From CAG-791 sp963650385 (GTDB lineage: Bacteria > Bacillota > Clostridia > Lachnospirales > Lachnospiraceae), in contig CAVJLL010000004.1 of the NCBI GenBank assembly GCA_963650385.1, positions 1 to 64,000 of the forward strand: 64,000 nt of DNA. The letters are read 5' to 3'. Below are positions 1 through 8,636 of the stretch, piece after piece; the first letter of the stretch is position 1; every line of letters starts with the position of its first letter. The translations under genes were made by a program, and so were the position numbers. The notes under the pieces were generated by a model. That model was not told where the DNA came from and made no database searches. It worked only from the letters and a program-made list of their open reading frames with translations.

Positions 1-31
1 AATGCAAGCATTACTCGCGCATTTTATGCAA

Positions 32-55
32 ATTTGCTTGGCTCTGAATAGTTAC
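32..55 (+). repeat. 24-bp dispersed repeat, copy 1
   Basis: Identical over 24 bp to 39899-39922; the core reads GCTTGGCTCTGAATAGTTAC. Four more bases upstream match with one mismatch and form the small palindrome GCAAATTTGC. It lies about 60 bp upstream of CIRCE. Function unknown. Apart from this repeat, CIRCE and the promoter, I see nothing in 1-240. Confidence 0.7.
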
Positions 56-115
56 ACGTTACAAAAATTTAAGAATTGCAGAAATGCTGTATTTGCAGGC
101 TTTTCCAAAGCTTTG

Positions 116-142
116 TTAGCACTCACGTTAAATGAGTGCTAA
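116..142 (+). promoter_or_regulatory. CIRCE operator (HrcA binding site)
   Basis: Perfect inverted repeat TTAGCACTC, 9-bp spacer, GAGTGCTAA, which matches the CIRCE consensus bound by the heat-shock repressor HrcA. It ends 7 bp before the -35 box of the htpG promoter, so HrcA could block polymerase entry. HrcA control of htpG is inferred from the site; hrcA is not in the window. Confidence 0.95.
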
Positions 143-149
143 TTTTTTA

Positions 150-178
150 TTGACTTTAAAATCCGCGGCGGCTAGACT
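150..178 (+). promoter_or_regulatory. htpG promoter
   Basis: TTGACT at 150-155 and TAGACT at 173-178 with a 17-bp spacer, a good SigA-type promoter directly downstream of the CIRCE element and about 60 bp before the htpG start codon. Confidence 0.75.
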
Positions 179-240
179 GACGTTTGTAAAAGTTTTGATC
201 AGAATCCCGGAGGGACCGGGTTGCAGAAAGGAAGTACACA

Positions 241-2406
241 ATGGCAGAAAAAGGACAGTTATCCATTAACAGCGAGAACATGTTCCCCATCATTAAAAAG
301 TGGCTCTACAGCGATCATGATATTTTCTATCGTGAGATTATTTCCAACGGCTGCGATGCCATCACCAAGCTCAAGAAGCTGGAGATGATGGGAGAGACGG
401 AGCTTCCGGAGAACTGGAAGGCCAGAATTGATGTGGTTCTGGATCCGGAGGAGAAGACCATTCAGATCACCGACAACGGCCTTGGCATGACGGCGGATGA
501 GGTGAAGGAGTACATCAACAACATCGCCTTCTCCGGTGCCGAAGCCTTCATGAACAAGTATAAGGACAAGGCAAACAACGACCAGATCATCGGTCACTTC
601 GGACTGGGCTTCTATTCAGCCTTCATGGTATCCGATCTGGTCACCATCGATACGCTTTCCTACCAGAAGGATGCCAAGCCGGTGCACTGGGAGTGCGACG
701 GCGGCAGCGAATTCACCATGGAGGAGTGCACAAAGAGCGAGGTCGGCACGACCATTACGCTCCATCTGTCCGAGGACTGCGTGGAGTTCTCCAACTACTA
801 CCGCGCACGCGAGGTCATTGAGAAGTATTGCGGCTTCATGCCGACCGAGATCTATCTGTCGGTAAAGGATACCAAGGAAACGCAGATCATCAAGGAGTCG
901 GAGCGCCGCCCGGATGATGTGGTCATCGAGGTTATCGAGCCGAAGAAGGAAGAGAAGAAGGACGAAAATAAGGATGCATCCGCCGAGGAAGGCAAGGATG
1001 CAGAGAATAAGGAAGAGGCTGCCTCTGAGGAGAAGAAGGAGGAGACGCCTGCCGAGAAGGAGCTTAAGATCCGCAAGCGCCCGGAGCTGATCAACGATCC
1101 GAATCCGCTGTGGGCAAAGAACCCGAAGGACTGCACCGAGGAGGAGTACAAGGAGTTCTACCGCAGGCTCTTCAATGACTACAAGGAGCCTTTGTTCTGG
1201 ATCCATTTGAACATGGACTATCCGTTCAACTTAAAGGGCATCCTGTACTTCCCGAAGATCAATCTGGAGTATGAGTCGGCCGAGGGCGTCATCAAGCTGT
1301 ACAACAACCAGGTGTTCATTGCGGACAACATCAAGGAGGTCATCCCGGAATTCCTGATGCTCCTCAAGGGCGTCATTGACTGCCCGGATCTGCCGCTGAA
1401 CGTATCCAGAAGCGCACTGCAGAACGACGGCTTTGCCAGAAAGATTTCCGACTACATCACCAAGAAGGTCGCGGACAAGCTGGCCGGCATGTGCAAGACG
1501 GATAAGGAAAATTACGACAAGTACTGGGATGACATCAGCCCCTTCATCAAGTACGGCTGCCTCAAGGACGACAAGTTCTGCGAGAAGATGACGGACTACA
1601 TCCTGTTCAAGGATCTGGACGGCAAGTATCTCACACTCCCGGAGGCGCTGGATGTCAACAAGGTTGACCCGGATGAGAAGGACGGCGCTGTCGATGAGAA
1701 CGGCAACAAGGTAGAGGCTGAGGTCGTTGACGAGAGCAAGACCGAAACGGATGCCGGCAAGGATGAGAAGGAAGAGAAAAAGGACCGGACCATCTACTAC
1801 GTCACCGATGAGCAGCAGCAGGGACAGTACATCCGGATGTTCCGCGAAAATAAACTGCAGGCCTTTGTATTAAATGCCAATATCGATTCTCCGTTCATTC
1901 AACAGCTGGAAATGAAGAATGAGGGCATCCATTTCGCCCGCATTGATGCCGGTGTGGATGAAATGTTAAAGAGCACGACCAGCGAAGAGGACGAGAAGGC
2001 ACTGGAGGAGAAGGGAAAGGAACTGGAGAAGACCTTCCGGAAGGCACTTGACAACGACAAGCTGCAGGTTTCCCTGCAGAATCTGAAGGAGAAGAGCGTG
2101 TCCTCACTCCTCAAGGTAGACGAGCAGAGCCGCAGAATGCAGGATATGATGAAGATGTATTCGATGGGCGGCTCCGACATGGGTCTGTTCGGTGCAGGCG
2201 AGGGACAGACATTGATCCTCAATGCACAGCATCCGCTGGTACAGTATGTCATGGAACACGCAGAGGACGAAAAGGCAGCGACCGTGTGCGCACAGCTGTA
2301 TGATCTGGCCAAGATCCAGAATGCACCGCTTACGCCGGAGGAAATGACGAAGTTCGTGGCACGCAGCAATGACATTCTGATGCTGCTTACTGGAGAGAAA
2401 GCATAA
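241..2406 (+). CDS. htpG: Molecular chaperone HtpG (bacterial Hsp90)
   Basis: ATP-dependent dimeric cytosolic chaperone of the Hsp90 family. The N-terminal GHKL ATPase shows SNGCDA (residues 35-40, where most homologues have SNASDA), DNGLGM (78-83) and the lid glycine stretch GHFGLGFYSAF (118-128). The middle domain holds the VSRSALQ catalytic-loop region. At 721 residues it is about 90 longer than usual bacterial HtpG. The excess is two Glu/Lys/Asp-rich insertions, at about 233-275 between the N and middle domains and about 476-517 later on. The start follows GAAAGGAAG with good spacing. Transcription is probably HrcA-controlled through the upstream CIRCE element. Confidence 0.96.
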   Translation: MAEKGQLSINSENMFPIIKKWLYSDHDIFYREIISNGCDAITKLKKLEMMGETELPENWKARIDVVLDPEEKTIQITDNGLGMTADEVKEYINNIAFSGAEAFMNKYKDKANNDQIIGHFGLGFYSAFMVSDLVTIDTLSYQKDAKPVHWECDGGSEFTMEECTKSEVGTTITLHLSEDCVEFSNYYRAREVIEKYCGFMPTEIYLSVKDTKETQIIKESERRPDDVVIEVIEPKKEEKKDENKDASAEEGKDAENKEEAASEEKKEETPAEKELKIRKRPELINDPNPLWAKNPKDCTEEEYKEFYRRLFNDYKEPLFWIHLNMDYPFNLKGILYFPKINLEYESAEGVIKLYNNQVFIADNIKEVIPEFLMLLKGVIDCPDLPLNVSRSALQNDGFARKISDYITKKVADKLAGMCKTDKENYDKYWDDISPFIKYGCLKDDKFCEKMTDYILFKDLDGKYLTLPEALDVNKVDPDEKDGAVDENGNKVEAEVVDESKTETDAGKDEKEEKKDRTIYYVTDEQQQGQYIRMFRENKLQAFVLNANIDSPFIQQLEMKNEGIHFARIDAGVDEMLKSTTSEEDEKALEEKGKELEKTFRKALDNDKLQVSLQNLKEKSVSSLLKVDEQSRRMQDMMKMYSMGGSDMGLFGAGEGQTLILNAQHPLVQYVMEHAEDEKAATVCAQLYDLAKIQNAPLTPEEMTKFVARSNDILMLLTGEKA

Positions 2407-2418
2407 TAGCCGGCATCA

Positions 2419-2490
2419 GCGACAGGATGGCGGATGAATGTGGACAACTCCGCCAGGATTCGTCGTTTGGCTGGCGGGGGTACTGGTACC
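2419..2490 (+). repeat. Gene-3'-end dispersed repeat, copy 1
   Basis: Begins 12 bp after the htpG stop. Contains GGCGGA pairing with TCCGCC (hairpin I), the 23-bp core at 2442-2464 shared with three other intergenic sites, and GTCGTTTGGCTGGCG (2462-2476) shared exactly with 10249-10263. CGCCAG and CTGGCG can form a second hairpin that competes for the same CCGCC segment. Confidence 0.7.
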
Positions 2491-2512
2491 TGGTGTCCGA
2501 TTTGAACAGCAG

Positions 2513-2546
2513 AAAGGGGAAGAGACGAATTCGTCTCTTCCCCTTT
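2513..2546 (+). terminator. htpG terminator
   Basis: Perfect 34-bp palindrome centred on GACGAATTCGTC with GGGGAAGA and TCTTCCCC arms, followed by TTTCTGT. Fits an intrinsic terminator for htpG. The next promoter begins almost inside it. Confidence 0.8.
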
Positions 2547-2549
2547 CTG

Positions 2550-2558
2550 TGTTATAAT
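2550..2558 (+). promoter_or_regulatory. Extended -10 promoter of the DUF5717 operon
   Basis: TGTTATAAT (TGn plus TATAAT) 32 bp before the DUF5717 start codon. No good -35 is visible: the -35 position falls in the 3' half of the htpG terminator palindrome. Confidence 0.6.
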
Positions 2559-2589
2559 AGACTCCATATGTGCACAGAAAGGAGCGAAC

Positions 2590-5500
2590 ATGCTGCAGGG
2601 TCTGGAACGTAAGAAAATGGACGGAGAAAAATTTCATATTCAGAGGGGTTCTCTTACGTTTTCGACGGATGCAGTAAACGAGACGCTTGCGCCCTGCACG
2701 CCTTTTGAGGGCTCCTTTGTGATCTACGGAGCAGGAAACCGGGCGGCAGGCGGTTTTGTGCTGTCCACCAATCCTGCGGTGAAGCTCCTTGCCAATGAGT
2801 TCTCCGGAGCGAGGGAGACGATTTCGTACCAGATTGCGGGAAGGAGCGCGGCGCAGGGCGGCACCCCGGAGGAGTCCGAAGGCGAAAAACTGGAGGGAGT
2901 CTTCCGCATTCTGTCCGATCAGGGGGAGTATGAGATCCCCTATTGCTTTACCTATGAGACGAAGCGGGCCGATTCCAGCCTTGGGCCGGTGCGCAATCTC
3001 CTGCATTATGTGAATCTTGCCAGAACGAACTGGCAGGAGGCGGTTTCGCTGTTTTACCGGAAGGAATTCTGCGCCCTTGTGCGCGGAGAGACCTGGGAGG
3101 ATCCAGACGGCGCGGCGCATCCTCTGGAGATGCTGTACCGCGGCCTTTCGGCAAGAGAGGGAAACGAGCACAACGTCGAGGAGTTTCTGCTGGCCGCCGG
3201 GAAAAAGCGGCCGGTGGAGTTTTCTGCCGATGCAAAGGAGCTTGCGGCCGAGGTCAGTGCCCGCGAGATCCGCAGCCAGGCAGAGCCTTTTATCTATAAG
3301 ACCATCCGCATTCACCGGAAGGGATGGGGATATACCTGCATGCGTGTGGAAACCTGCGGCGGCTTTTTGTCGGTGCCAGTGAAAACCCTTGCGGCCGCAG
3401 ACTTTCAGGACGCAGCTGCGCGCCTTACGGTATGCGTGGACCTGCGCCTGCTTCATGCCGGACGCAATTTCGGAAGCATCACGCTGACGCCGGCCTTCGG
3501 AGAGCCGATCACGATTCCGGTGACGGTGTCCTGCGGCGTGCAGACGGCGCTTCGCAGTCTGCACCGGCGGGAGCACCACGAAATCATCCGTCAGATGATG
3601 GAGGAGTACCTGCAGCTGCGCGCCAGGAAGACAAAGGGAAAGGAATTTGCCGAGCACATGGGAAGTCTTGTGCGCCGGCTTCAGGAGAGCGACCGGAATG
3701 GCTTTCTGACGGCGCTCTACCGCATCCATTATCTGCTGACAATTCACCAGGATCAGGATGCGGTCTGGGAGCTTCAGACCTTTGCCCGGAGACTTTCCGG
3801 AGATGAGCAGGTGCCGCTTTTTTCGACGGCGCAGTTTGATCTCGAGGACGACCTGACCTACTCCTACCGTATGTATCTGACGGCACTTTGTGCGGAGAGC
3901 CCGGAGGCGAAGGAAGCCATGCAGGAGAGCGGAGAGACCGCGTATGGCTTTTCCCGGGAGGCGGTCCGCAGTCTTGAGCGCAGGCAGAAGCAGAATCCGG
4001 ACAGCTTCTGGATTGCGTGGCTTTTGCTCTATGCCGATTCCGGCCGGATGCTGCGGCCTCTGGAGACGGCGCGGATGCTGCGCCGGTATTATGAGAGAGG
4101 AAACCGCTCCCCCATCCTGTACATGGAGTATTACCAGCTGATCCGGGATGCATCCGGAACGCTGCGCGAGCTCGGGGATTTTGAGCTTCAGACGCTCTGG
4201 TTTGCCGCGCGCCGCGGCCTTCTGACGCCGGACGTGGTCCTGCAGCTCAACTATCTGGCGCTTCGCAGGAAGACGTTTTCAAGGCGACTGTTTCAGATTC
4301 TGTGCCGTGCCTATGACGCCGCACTGGAGGGCGTTCGGCCGGCAGACCTTCTCGAGAGCATCTGCAGCCTTTTGATTCGCGGGAATATGACAGATTCCTC
4401 CTGCTTTGTCTGGTACCAGAGAGGAATTGAGGCAGGACTTACCATAACCAGCCTTCTCGACTATTACATGCTGGCCTTGCCGGAGGACTATGAGGGGGCG
4501 CTGCCGCAGATGGCAGTCCGTTATTTTGCATACCAGAATACGCTGCCCTGGAGGCAGAGTGCGTACCTGTACCGATACGTGTCGGAGCACCGGGAGGAGC
4601 TTGCAGAGCTTTATGAGCAGTATGCGCCGCAGATTGACCGGTTCACGCAGGAGGAGCTCCTGCAGCACCGCATCAGCTGTGATCTTGCTGTTTTGTATGC
4701 AGATTACCTGACGGACAAACGCGTCCTGACAAATGAGCTGGCGGCAGCAGCCGTACCGGCGGCATTTTCCTGTGTGGTTGCGGCACCCTCCGAGGCGGAG
4801 GGCGGGCCCTCACATGGAGCAGTGGTGTATGAGAATTTCCGGACGGAGCAGTATTTCCCGCTGCAGGGGAAGTGTACATTTTTCCCGGTTTTCGGAGAGC
4901 GGTACATTCTGATCACGGAGGATGACAACGGGGACCGTCACGCCGCAAGAGAGGCCGGTGCCTGCCGGCATCTGATGGATTATCGGAAAATTGCAGCTGC
5001 GCTGTCGATGTACCCGGTGGACCACATCGGGTTTGACCTTTACCGCGCAGAGGAGGAGAAGTCCTGGCCGGTAGCGGAGGACAACCACCTGCAGTACCGG
5101 CGGCTCATCGAAAGTCCGGAGATCCCGGAGCATTTCAAGGAGCGCCTGGTGACGCGGCTGATGCATTATTACAAGGCCGACGGTGCGGCATATCTGGAGG
5201 AGTTTCTGGCCGGCGTATCGCCGGAGGGACTCTCCGGAAAGGTTAGAAACGAGCTCATCGGCGAAATGGCGCGGGAGGGTCTGATCGAGAGGGCCTTTGA
5301 GTGGGTCCTTTTGGACGGCAGCGCGGGAGCAGATGCAGATGTGCTCCTGCGCGTTGTGTCGGGCATCCTGGAGAAGCAGAAGCCCGCTGCGGATCCGGTG
5401 CTTGCGGAGCTTGCCGCTGCCGCATTTCGGAAGAAGTGCTACAACGACGCTGTGCTGCAGTACCTAGCGCAGTTCTGGGACGGAACCACAGAGGAGCTCC

Positions 5501-6345
5501 TGGAGCTTCGGGAGGCGATGAAGGGATTTTCGCTGGAAACGACGGCGCTTAGCCGGCGCATGCTGGTGCAGATGCTCTTTACCGGCGCGTACATCTTGGG
5601 ACGTGAGGAGCTGATTGCCGCGTGCCGGGCAGACGGTACGGATGAGGAGCTTCTGGCGGATGCCCTGGCGCAGAGCAGTCACCAATATTTTGTTCTGAAA
5701 AAGGACATGGGCGAGAGCGAGTTCGAGCTGATTGCGGACTACGGCAGGAAGGGCGTGCCGCTTCTGGATATCTGCCGCATCGCCTGGCTCTCCATGCGCG
5801 CCGGCCTGTCGGGGGAGACCTCGCAGAAGGACATGGAGGTGACGGAGCTCTTCCTGGCGGATCTTCTGGAGAGGAAGACTGTATTTCCGTTTTTCCGTCA
5901 GTTCACAGGGACGCTGCCTCTGCTGCAGGCCTATGCGGATGAGACGCTGGTGGAGTACCGCAGCGCACCGGATGAGGAACCGCCCAAGCGTGTTCTGTAT
6001 CACTACGCCATGGAGCAGTCCGGCGTGCGCGGAACCTATGCGGCAAAGGAAATGAAGGAGATGTATGAGGGCGTCTATGTGACGGGCTTCCTTCTGTTCT
6101 TCGGGGAGCAGATGCATTATTACATCACCGATGACAATGCAGAGAAAAATATCGTAGAGAGCGGAACCGTGGGGCAGGACGCGAGAACGAAGACATCCGG
6201 CCAGGACCGGTTTGATGCCATCAATGAGATTACGATGCTGGCGGCGCTCGGAAGAGACAGTGAGGCATTGTCGAAGCTGGAGAAATACAGCCGGAAATCT
6301 TATCTGGTGAGCCGGATGTTTGAGGATACAGAGAATGCTCTTTGA
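2590..6345 (+). CDS. DUF5717 family giant protein
   Basis: 1251-residue soluble protein of unknown function. I recognise it as the DUF5717 type that sits beside DUF5716 in Lachnospiraceae. Roughly residues 10-330 look beta-rich, with a region reading SLGPVRNLLHYVNLARTNW. About 340-1150 is almost all helical, with recurring Leu/Ala/Tyr/Arg spacing like TPR or other alpha-solenoid repeats. The tail again looks beta-rich (YVTGFLLFFGEQMHYYITDD). No signal peptide or membrane segment. The start has AAAGGAG 5 bp upstream. The stop overlaps the next start by 11 bp, so translation is probably coupled. A scaffold role is inference. Confidence 0.75.
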   Translation: MLQGLERKKMDGEKFHIQRGSLTFSTDAVNETLAPCTPFEGSFVIYGAGNRAAGGFVLSTNPAVKLLANEFSGARETISYQIAGRSAAQGGTPEESEGEKLEGVFRILSDQGEYEIPYCFTYETKRADSSLGPVRNLLHYVNLARTNWQEAVSLFYRKEFCALVRGETWEDPDGAAHPLEMLYRGLSAREGNEHNVEEFLLAAGKKRPVEFSADAKELAAEVSAREIRSQAEPFIYKTIRIHRKGWGYTCMRVETCGGFLSVPVKTLAAADFQDAAARLTVCVDLRLLHAGRNFGSITLTPAFGEPITIPVTVSCGVQTALRSLHRREHHEIIRQMMEEYLQLRARKTKGKEFAEHMGSLVRRLQESDRNGFLTALYRIHYLLTIHQDQDAVWELQTFARRLSGDEQVPLFSTAQFDLEDDLTYSYRMYLTALCAESPEAKEAMQESGETAYGFSREAVRSLERRQKQNPDSFWIAWLLLYADSGRMLRPLETARMLRRYYERGNRSPILYMEYYQLIRDASGTLRELGDFELQTLWFAARRGLLTPDVVLQLNYLALRRKTFSRRLFQILCRAYDAALEGVRPADLLESICSLLIRGNMTDSSCFVWYQRGIEAGLTITSLLDYYMLALPEDYEGALPQMAVRYFAYQNTLPWRQSAYLYRYVSEHREELAELYEQYAPQIDRFTQEELLQHRISCDLAVLYADYLTDKRVLTNELAAAAVPAAFSCVVAAPSEAEGGPSHGAVVYENFRTEQYFPLQGKCTFFPVFGERYILITEDDNGDRHAAREAGACRHLMDYRKIAAALSMYPVDHIGFDLYRAEEEKSWPVAEDNHLQYRRLIESPEIPEHFKERLVTRLMHYYKADGAAYLEEFLAGVSPEGLSGKVRNELIGEMAREGLIERAFEWVLLDGSAGADADVLLRVVSGILEKQKPAADPVLAELAAAAFRKKCYNDAVLQYLAQFWDGTTEELLELREAMKGFSLETTALSRRMLVQMLFTGAYILGREELIAACRADGTDEELLADALAQSSHQYFVLKKDMGESEFELIADYGRKGVPLLDICRIAWLSMRAGLSGETSQKDMEVTELFLADLLERKTVFPFFRQFTGTLPLLQAYADETLVEYRSAPDEEPPKRVLYHYAMEQSGVRGTYAAKEMKEMYEGVYVTGFLLFFGEQMHYYITDDNAEKNIVESGTVGQDARTKTSGQDRFDAINEITMLAALGRDSEALSKLEKYSRKSYLVSRMFEDTENAL

Positions 6346-7645
6346 CAGGCAGGGTGAAAAAAGATTTATAGCAGGAATCGAGCTTCGTGAGGATGCGGTT
6401 CAGATTTCCTATGGCTTTGAGAAGGGCGGGTATCTGTTGAAGGACCCGGTGACCTACACAAAGACCAGCGGCAAGGAGGATTTTGATCTTCCGGCTGCGC
6501 TTTGCAGGGCTTCTTCCGGTGAGAAGTGGTACTGCGGGAGCGAGGCGGCGCTCCATGCGGCAGATGCCGGGTGCGTTTATATTCCGGGACTTTTGTCGCT
6601 GGCGCTGGAGCGGGTGCCGGTGGAGGCGGACGGCAGAAGCTATGCGGCAGAGGACCTTCTGGCACGGTATCTGGTGATGTGTCTGCAGGAGGTGCAAAGG
6701 CGCGCGGGAGAGGACGGATCCGCCGGAAGGGGAAGCCTTGAGCCGGCGGCTGTCATGTTCACGGCAAGAGAGGTGGACGCCCGGCTGATCGATCTTCTGG
6801 AGAGCGTGCGGGAGAGGATGAATCTGCAGGCGAAGGTGTATTACCAGACAACAGCCGGTGCCTTTTACGATTTCATGCTGAATCAGGAGGAGGAGCTGCG
6901 GGGACACGGAACCGCTCTTTTTGAATATGAAGCAGGAGGAAGGCTCCTGGTGCACAAGCTCCTGTTCGATCCGCACACGAGACCGGTGGTGTCCTACATG
7001 GAGGAGAACGAGTATCCGGGACTTTTTGCAGAGGATGCGGCCGGCAGGGACCAGGAGTTTGCGGCAATCCTCAAAAATGAGCTGGCCGGTCACCATTTTG
7101 ACTCGGTCTATCTGACGGGAAGCGGCTTTAAGGGCGACTGGATGAAGCGCTCCGCGCGGCTGGCCTGTCAGGGACGCCGCGCGTTTGCCGGGAGCAATCT
7201 GTTCAGCAAGGGGGCGGTTTACGGCGCAGCTCTTAAGCTGGAGCAGCCGAAAATCCTGAGCGAGTATCTGTTCCTGGACCAGAACAAGCTGCGCAGCAAC
7301 GTGCTGGTGGAGGTATTGCGGCGAGGAAAGCCGGACCGGATCTGTGTGGTGGATGCCGGCGTGAACTGGTATGAGGTGCAGGCGAGCACGGAGCTGATCC
7401 TGGATGCGACCGCGGAAATCGAGCTGGTGCTGCGTCCTCTGGCCGGCGGCAAAGAGGTGCCGTACCACATCCGGCTGGATCGTCTGCCGGTGCGGGAGGG
7501 ACGTATGACCAGAGTGCGTCTGGACTTCACCATGACGGCACCGGATAAGCTCCTGCTGCGGATGGAGGATCTGGGCTTCGGAGAGATTTTCCCCTCGAGC
7601 GGTCTGAAATGGGAGCAGCACATTTCGCTGCAGAAGAGCAGGTGA
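6335..7645 (+). CDS. DUF5716 family protein, Hsp70/actin-ATPase-like
   Basis: 436 residues. The N-terminus FIAGIELREDAVQISY resembles a phosphate-1 motif of the Hsp70/actin/FtsA fold, with Glu where Asp is usual. WYCGSEAA followed by VYIPGLLSLALERVPVEADG resembles the segment after phosphate-1 in Hsp70-like proteins. LTGSGF (260-265) looks like an adenosine-binding loop and KGAVYGA (292-298) like the closing helix. Residues about 325-436 look beta-rich, recalling an Hsp70 substrate-binding beta domain. I chose ATG 6335 inside the end of the DUF5717 gene over TTG 6320. Family name from memory; the fold and any chaperone role are inference. Confidence 0.7.
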   Translation: MLFDRQGEKRFIAGIELREDAVQISYGFEKGGYLLKDPVTYTKTSGKEDFDLPAALCRASSGEKWYCGSEAALHAADAGCVYIPGLLSLALERVPVEADGRSYAAEDLLARYLVMCLQEVQRRAGEDGSAGRGSLEPAAVMFTAREVDARLIDLLESVRERMNLQAKVYYQTTAGAFYDFMLNQEEELRGHGTALFEYEAGGRLLVHKLLFDPHTRPVVSYMEENEYPGLFAEDAAGRDQEFAAILKNELAGHHFDSVYLTGSGFKGDWMKRSARLACQGRRAFAGSNLFSKGAVYGAALKLEQPKILSEYLFLDQNKLRSNVLVEVLRRGKPDRICVVDAGVNWYEVQASTELILDATAEIELVLRPLAGGKEVPYHIRLDRLPVREGRMTRVRLDFTMTAPDKLLLRMEDLGFGEIFPSSGLKWEQHISLQKSR

Positions 7646-7649
7646 TCGT

Positions 7650-8489
7650 ATGGCAAGAGTAATCTGTGCGGTGGGGCAGCAGGCAGAGCGCCCCTACCGA
7701 CTGGAGAAAATCGAACGAAATGTTTATTCCATGGAGGAGCTGTGCTATCTTCTGGTGCAGAGTGCCGAAATTCTGGATGCGTCGCTCCTGGATCCGGAGC
7801 TGGTGGACTGGATTTCCTCCGAATGCGCCCTGCCGGACCTGGCCGGGCATCTTCAGAAGTATCTGGGCAAGGAGCGGCTCCTTTCGGATTTTGTCGCAGC
7901 GATTCTGCAGTATGTGGATTTTGTTCCCGAAGAGAAGGAGGAGAAGACGAGGCAGATCGTTTCCTCCGGGCAGGGACTGGAGCCCTTCGAAAAACGGCTG
8001 ACGCATGCCGGGACGCTCCGGGAAAACGCAAGTCCCTACGAGGCGCTGGAGGAGTACCGAAGGCTTCTGGAGGATCTCCCCTCGCCGGAGCGCAGACTCC
8101 GGGTCCGCGCGCTTCGGGAAATGGGACGGATCTACGCGGAGCAGTTCCGGTTCCGTGCGGCGGCAGAGAGCTTTGAAAAGGCACATCAGCTCACGGGCAG
8201 CAGCGAGATTTATCTCGAATATCTTGCCTGCGTCCGCCTGGGACTTTCGGATTCGGAATACCTCGCCTTTGTGGCCGAGCACCCGGAGAGCGGACAGGCC
8301 TCGCTCCTTCTGGAGAAGCGCATGGATCAGTACGACGCGGCATTTAATGTCTCCGAGAGAAAGCTCGCACTGGATTCTCTGCGTCAGTACCAGAGCGGCG
8401 GACTCAGCACCAGCTATGAGGTGGCGTTGCATCAGACCATTCAGAGACTGAAGGAAGAATTTCGGACCATCAGCTCTGCAGGAACCTAA
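7650..8489 (+). CDS. TPR-like hypothetical protein of the DUF5716/5717 operon
   Basis: 279 residues, starting 4 bp after the DUF5716 stop, so almost certainly cotranscribed and coupled. The first 100 residues are acidic and helical with no recognised family. About 129-215 (YEALEEYRRLLEDLP, ALREMGRIYAEQFRFRAAAESFEKAHQL) looks like two or three tetratricopeptide-type helical pairs, which usually bind other proteins. No signal peptide or membrane helix. The position suggests a partner of the DUF5716 and DUF5717 proteins. Precise function unknown. Confidence 0.7.
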   Translation: MARVICAVGQQAERPYRLEKIERNVYSMEELCYLLVQSAEILDASLLDPELVDWISSECALPDLAGHLQKYLGKERLLSDFVAAILQYVDFVPEEKEEKTRQIVSSGQGLEPFEKRLTHAGTLRENASPYEALEEYRRLLEDLPSPERRLRVRALREMGRIYAEQFRFRAAAESFEKAHQLTGSSEIYLEYLACVRLGLSDSEYLAFVAEHPESGQASLLLEKRMDQYDAAFNVSERKLALDSLRQYQSGGLSTSYEVALHQTIQRLKEEFRTISSAGT

Positions 8490-8543
8490 CGCAGCAATTC
8501 GAGAACGCCGCATGAGCCAAAGGAAGGCTGCGAAGCAGCGATT

Positions 8544-8571
8544 TTGCGAATGGACTTTGGATCGTTACTAT
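8544..8571 (+). promoter_or_regulatory. Possible purB promoter
   Basis: TTGCGA at 8544-8549 and TACTAT at 8566-8571, 16-bp spacer. Just after it, short direct copies of CTATGGA (8571-8610) precede the purB ribosome binding site. Weak call. Confidence 0.4.
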
Positions 8572-8636
8572 GAAAGCACTATGGAGAAAGCACTATGGAA
8601 GTACTATGGAAGGAAGACGGAAAGGAGATTCCCGAT

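Noticed and set aside
8595..8636. Upstream in-frame purB start adding 14 residues
   Set aside because: The inner ATG at 8637 has a better ribosome binding site and matches the usual N-terminus; the extension comes from short direct repeats.
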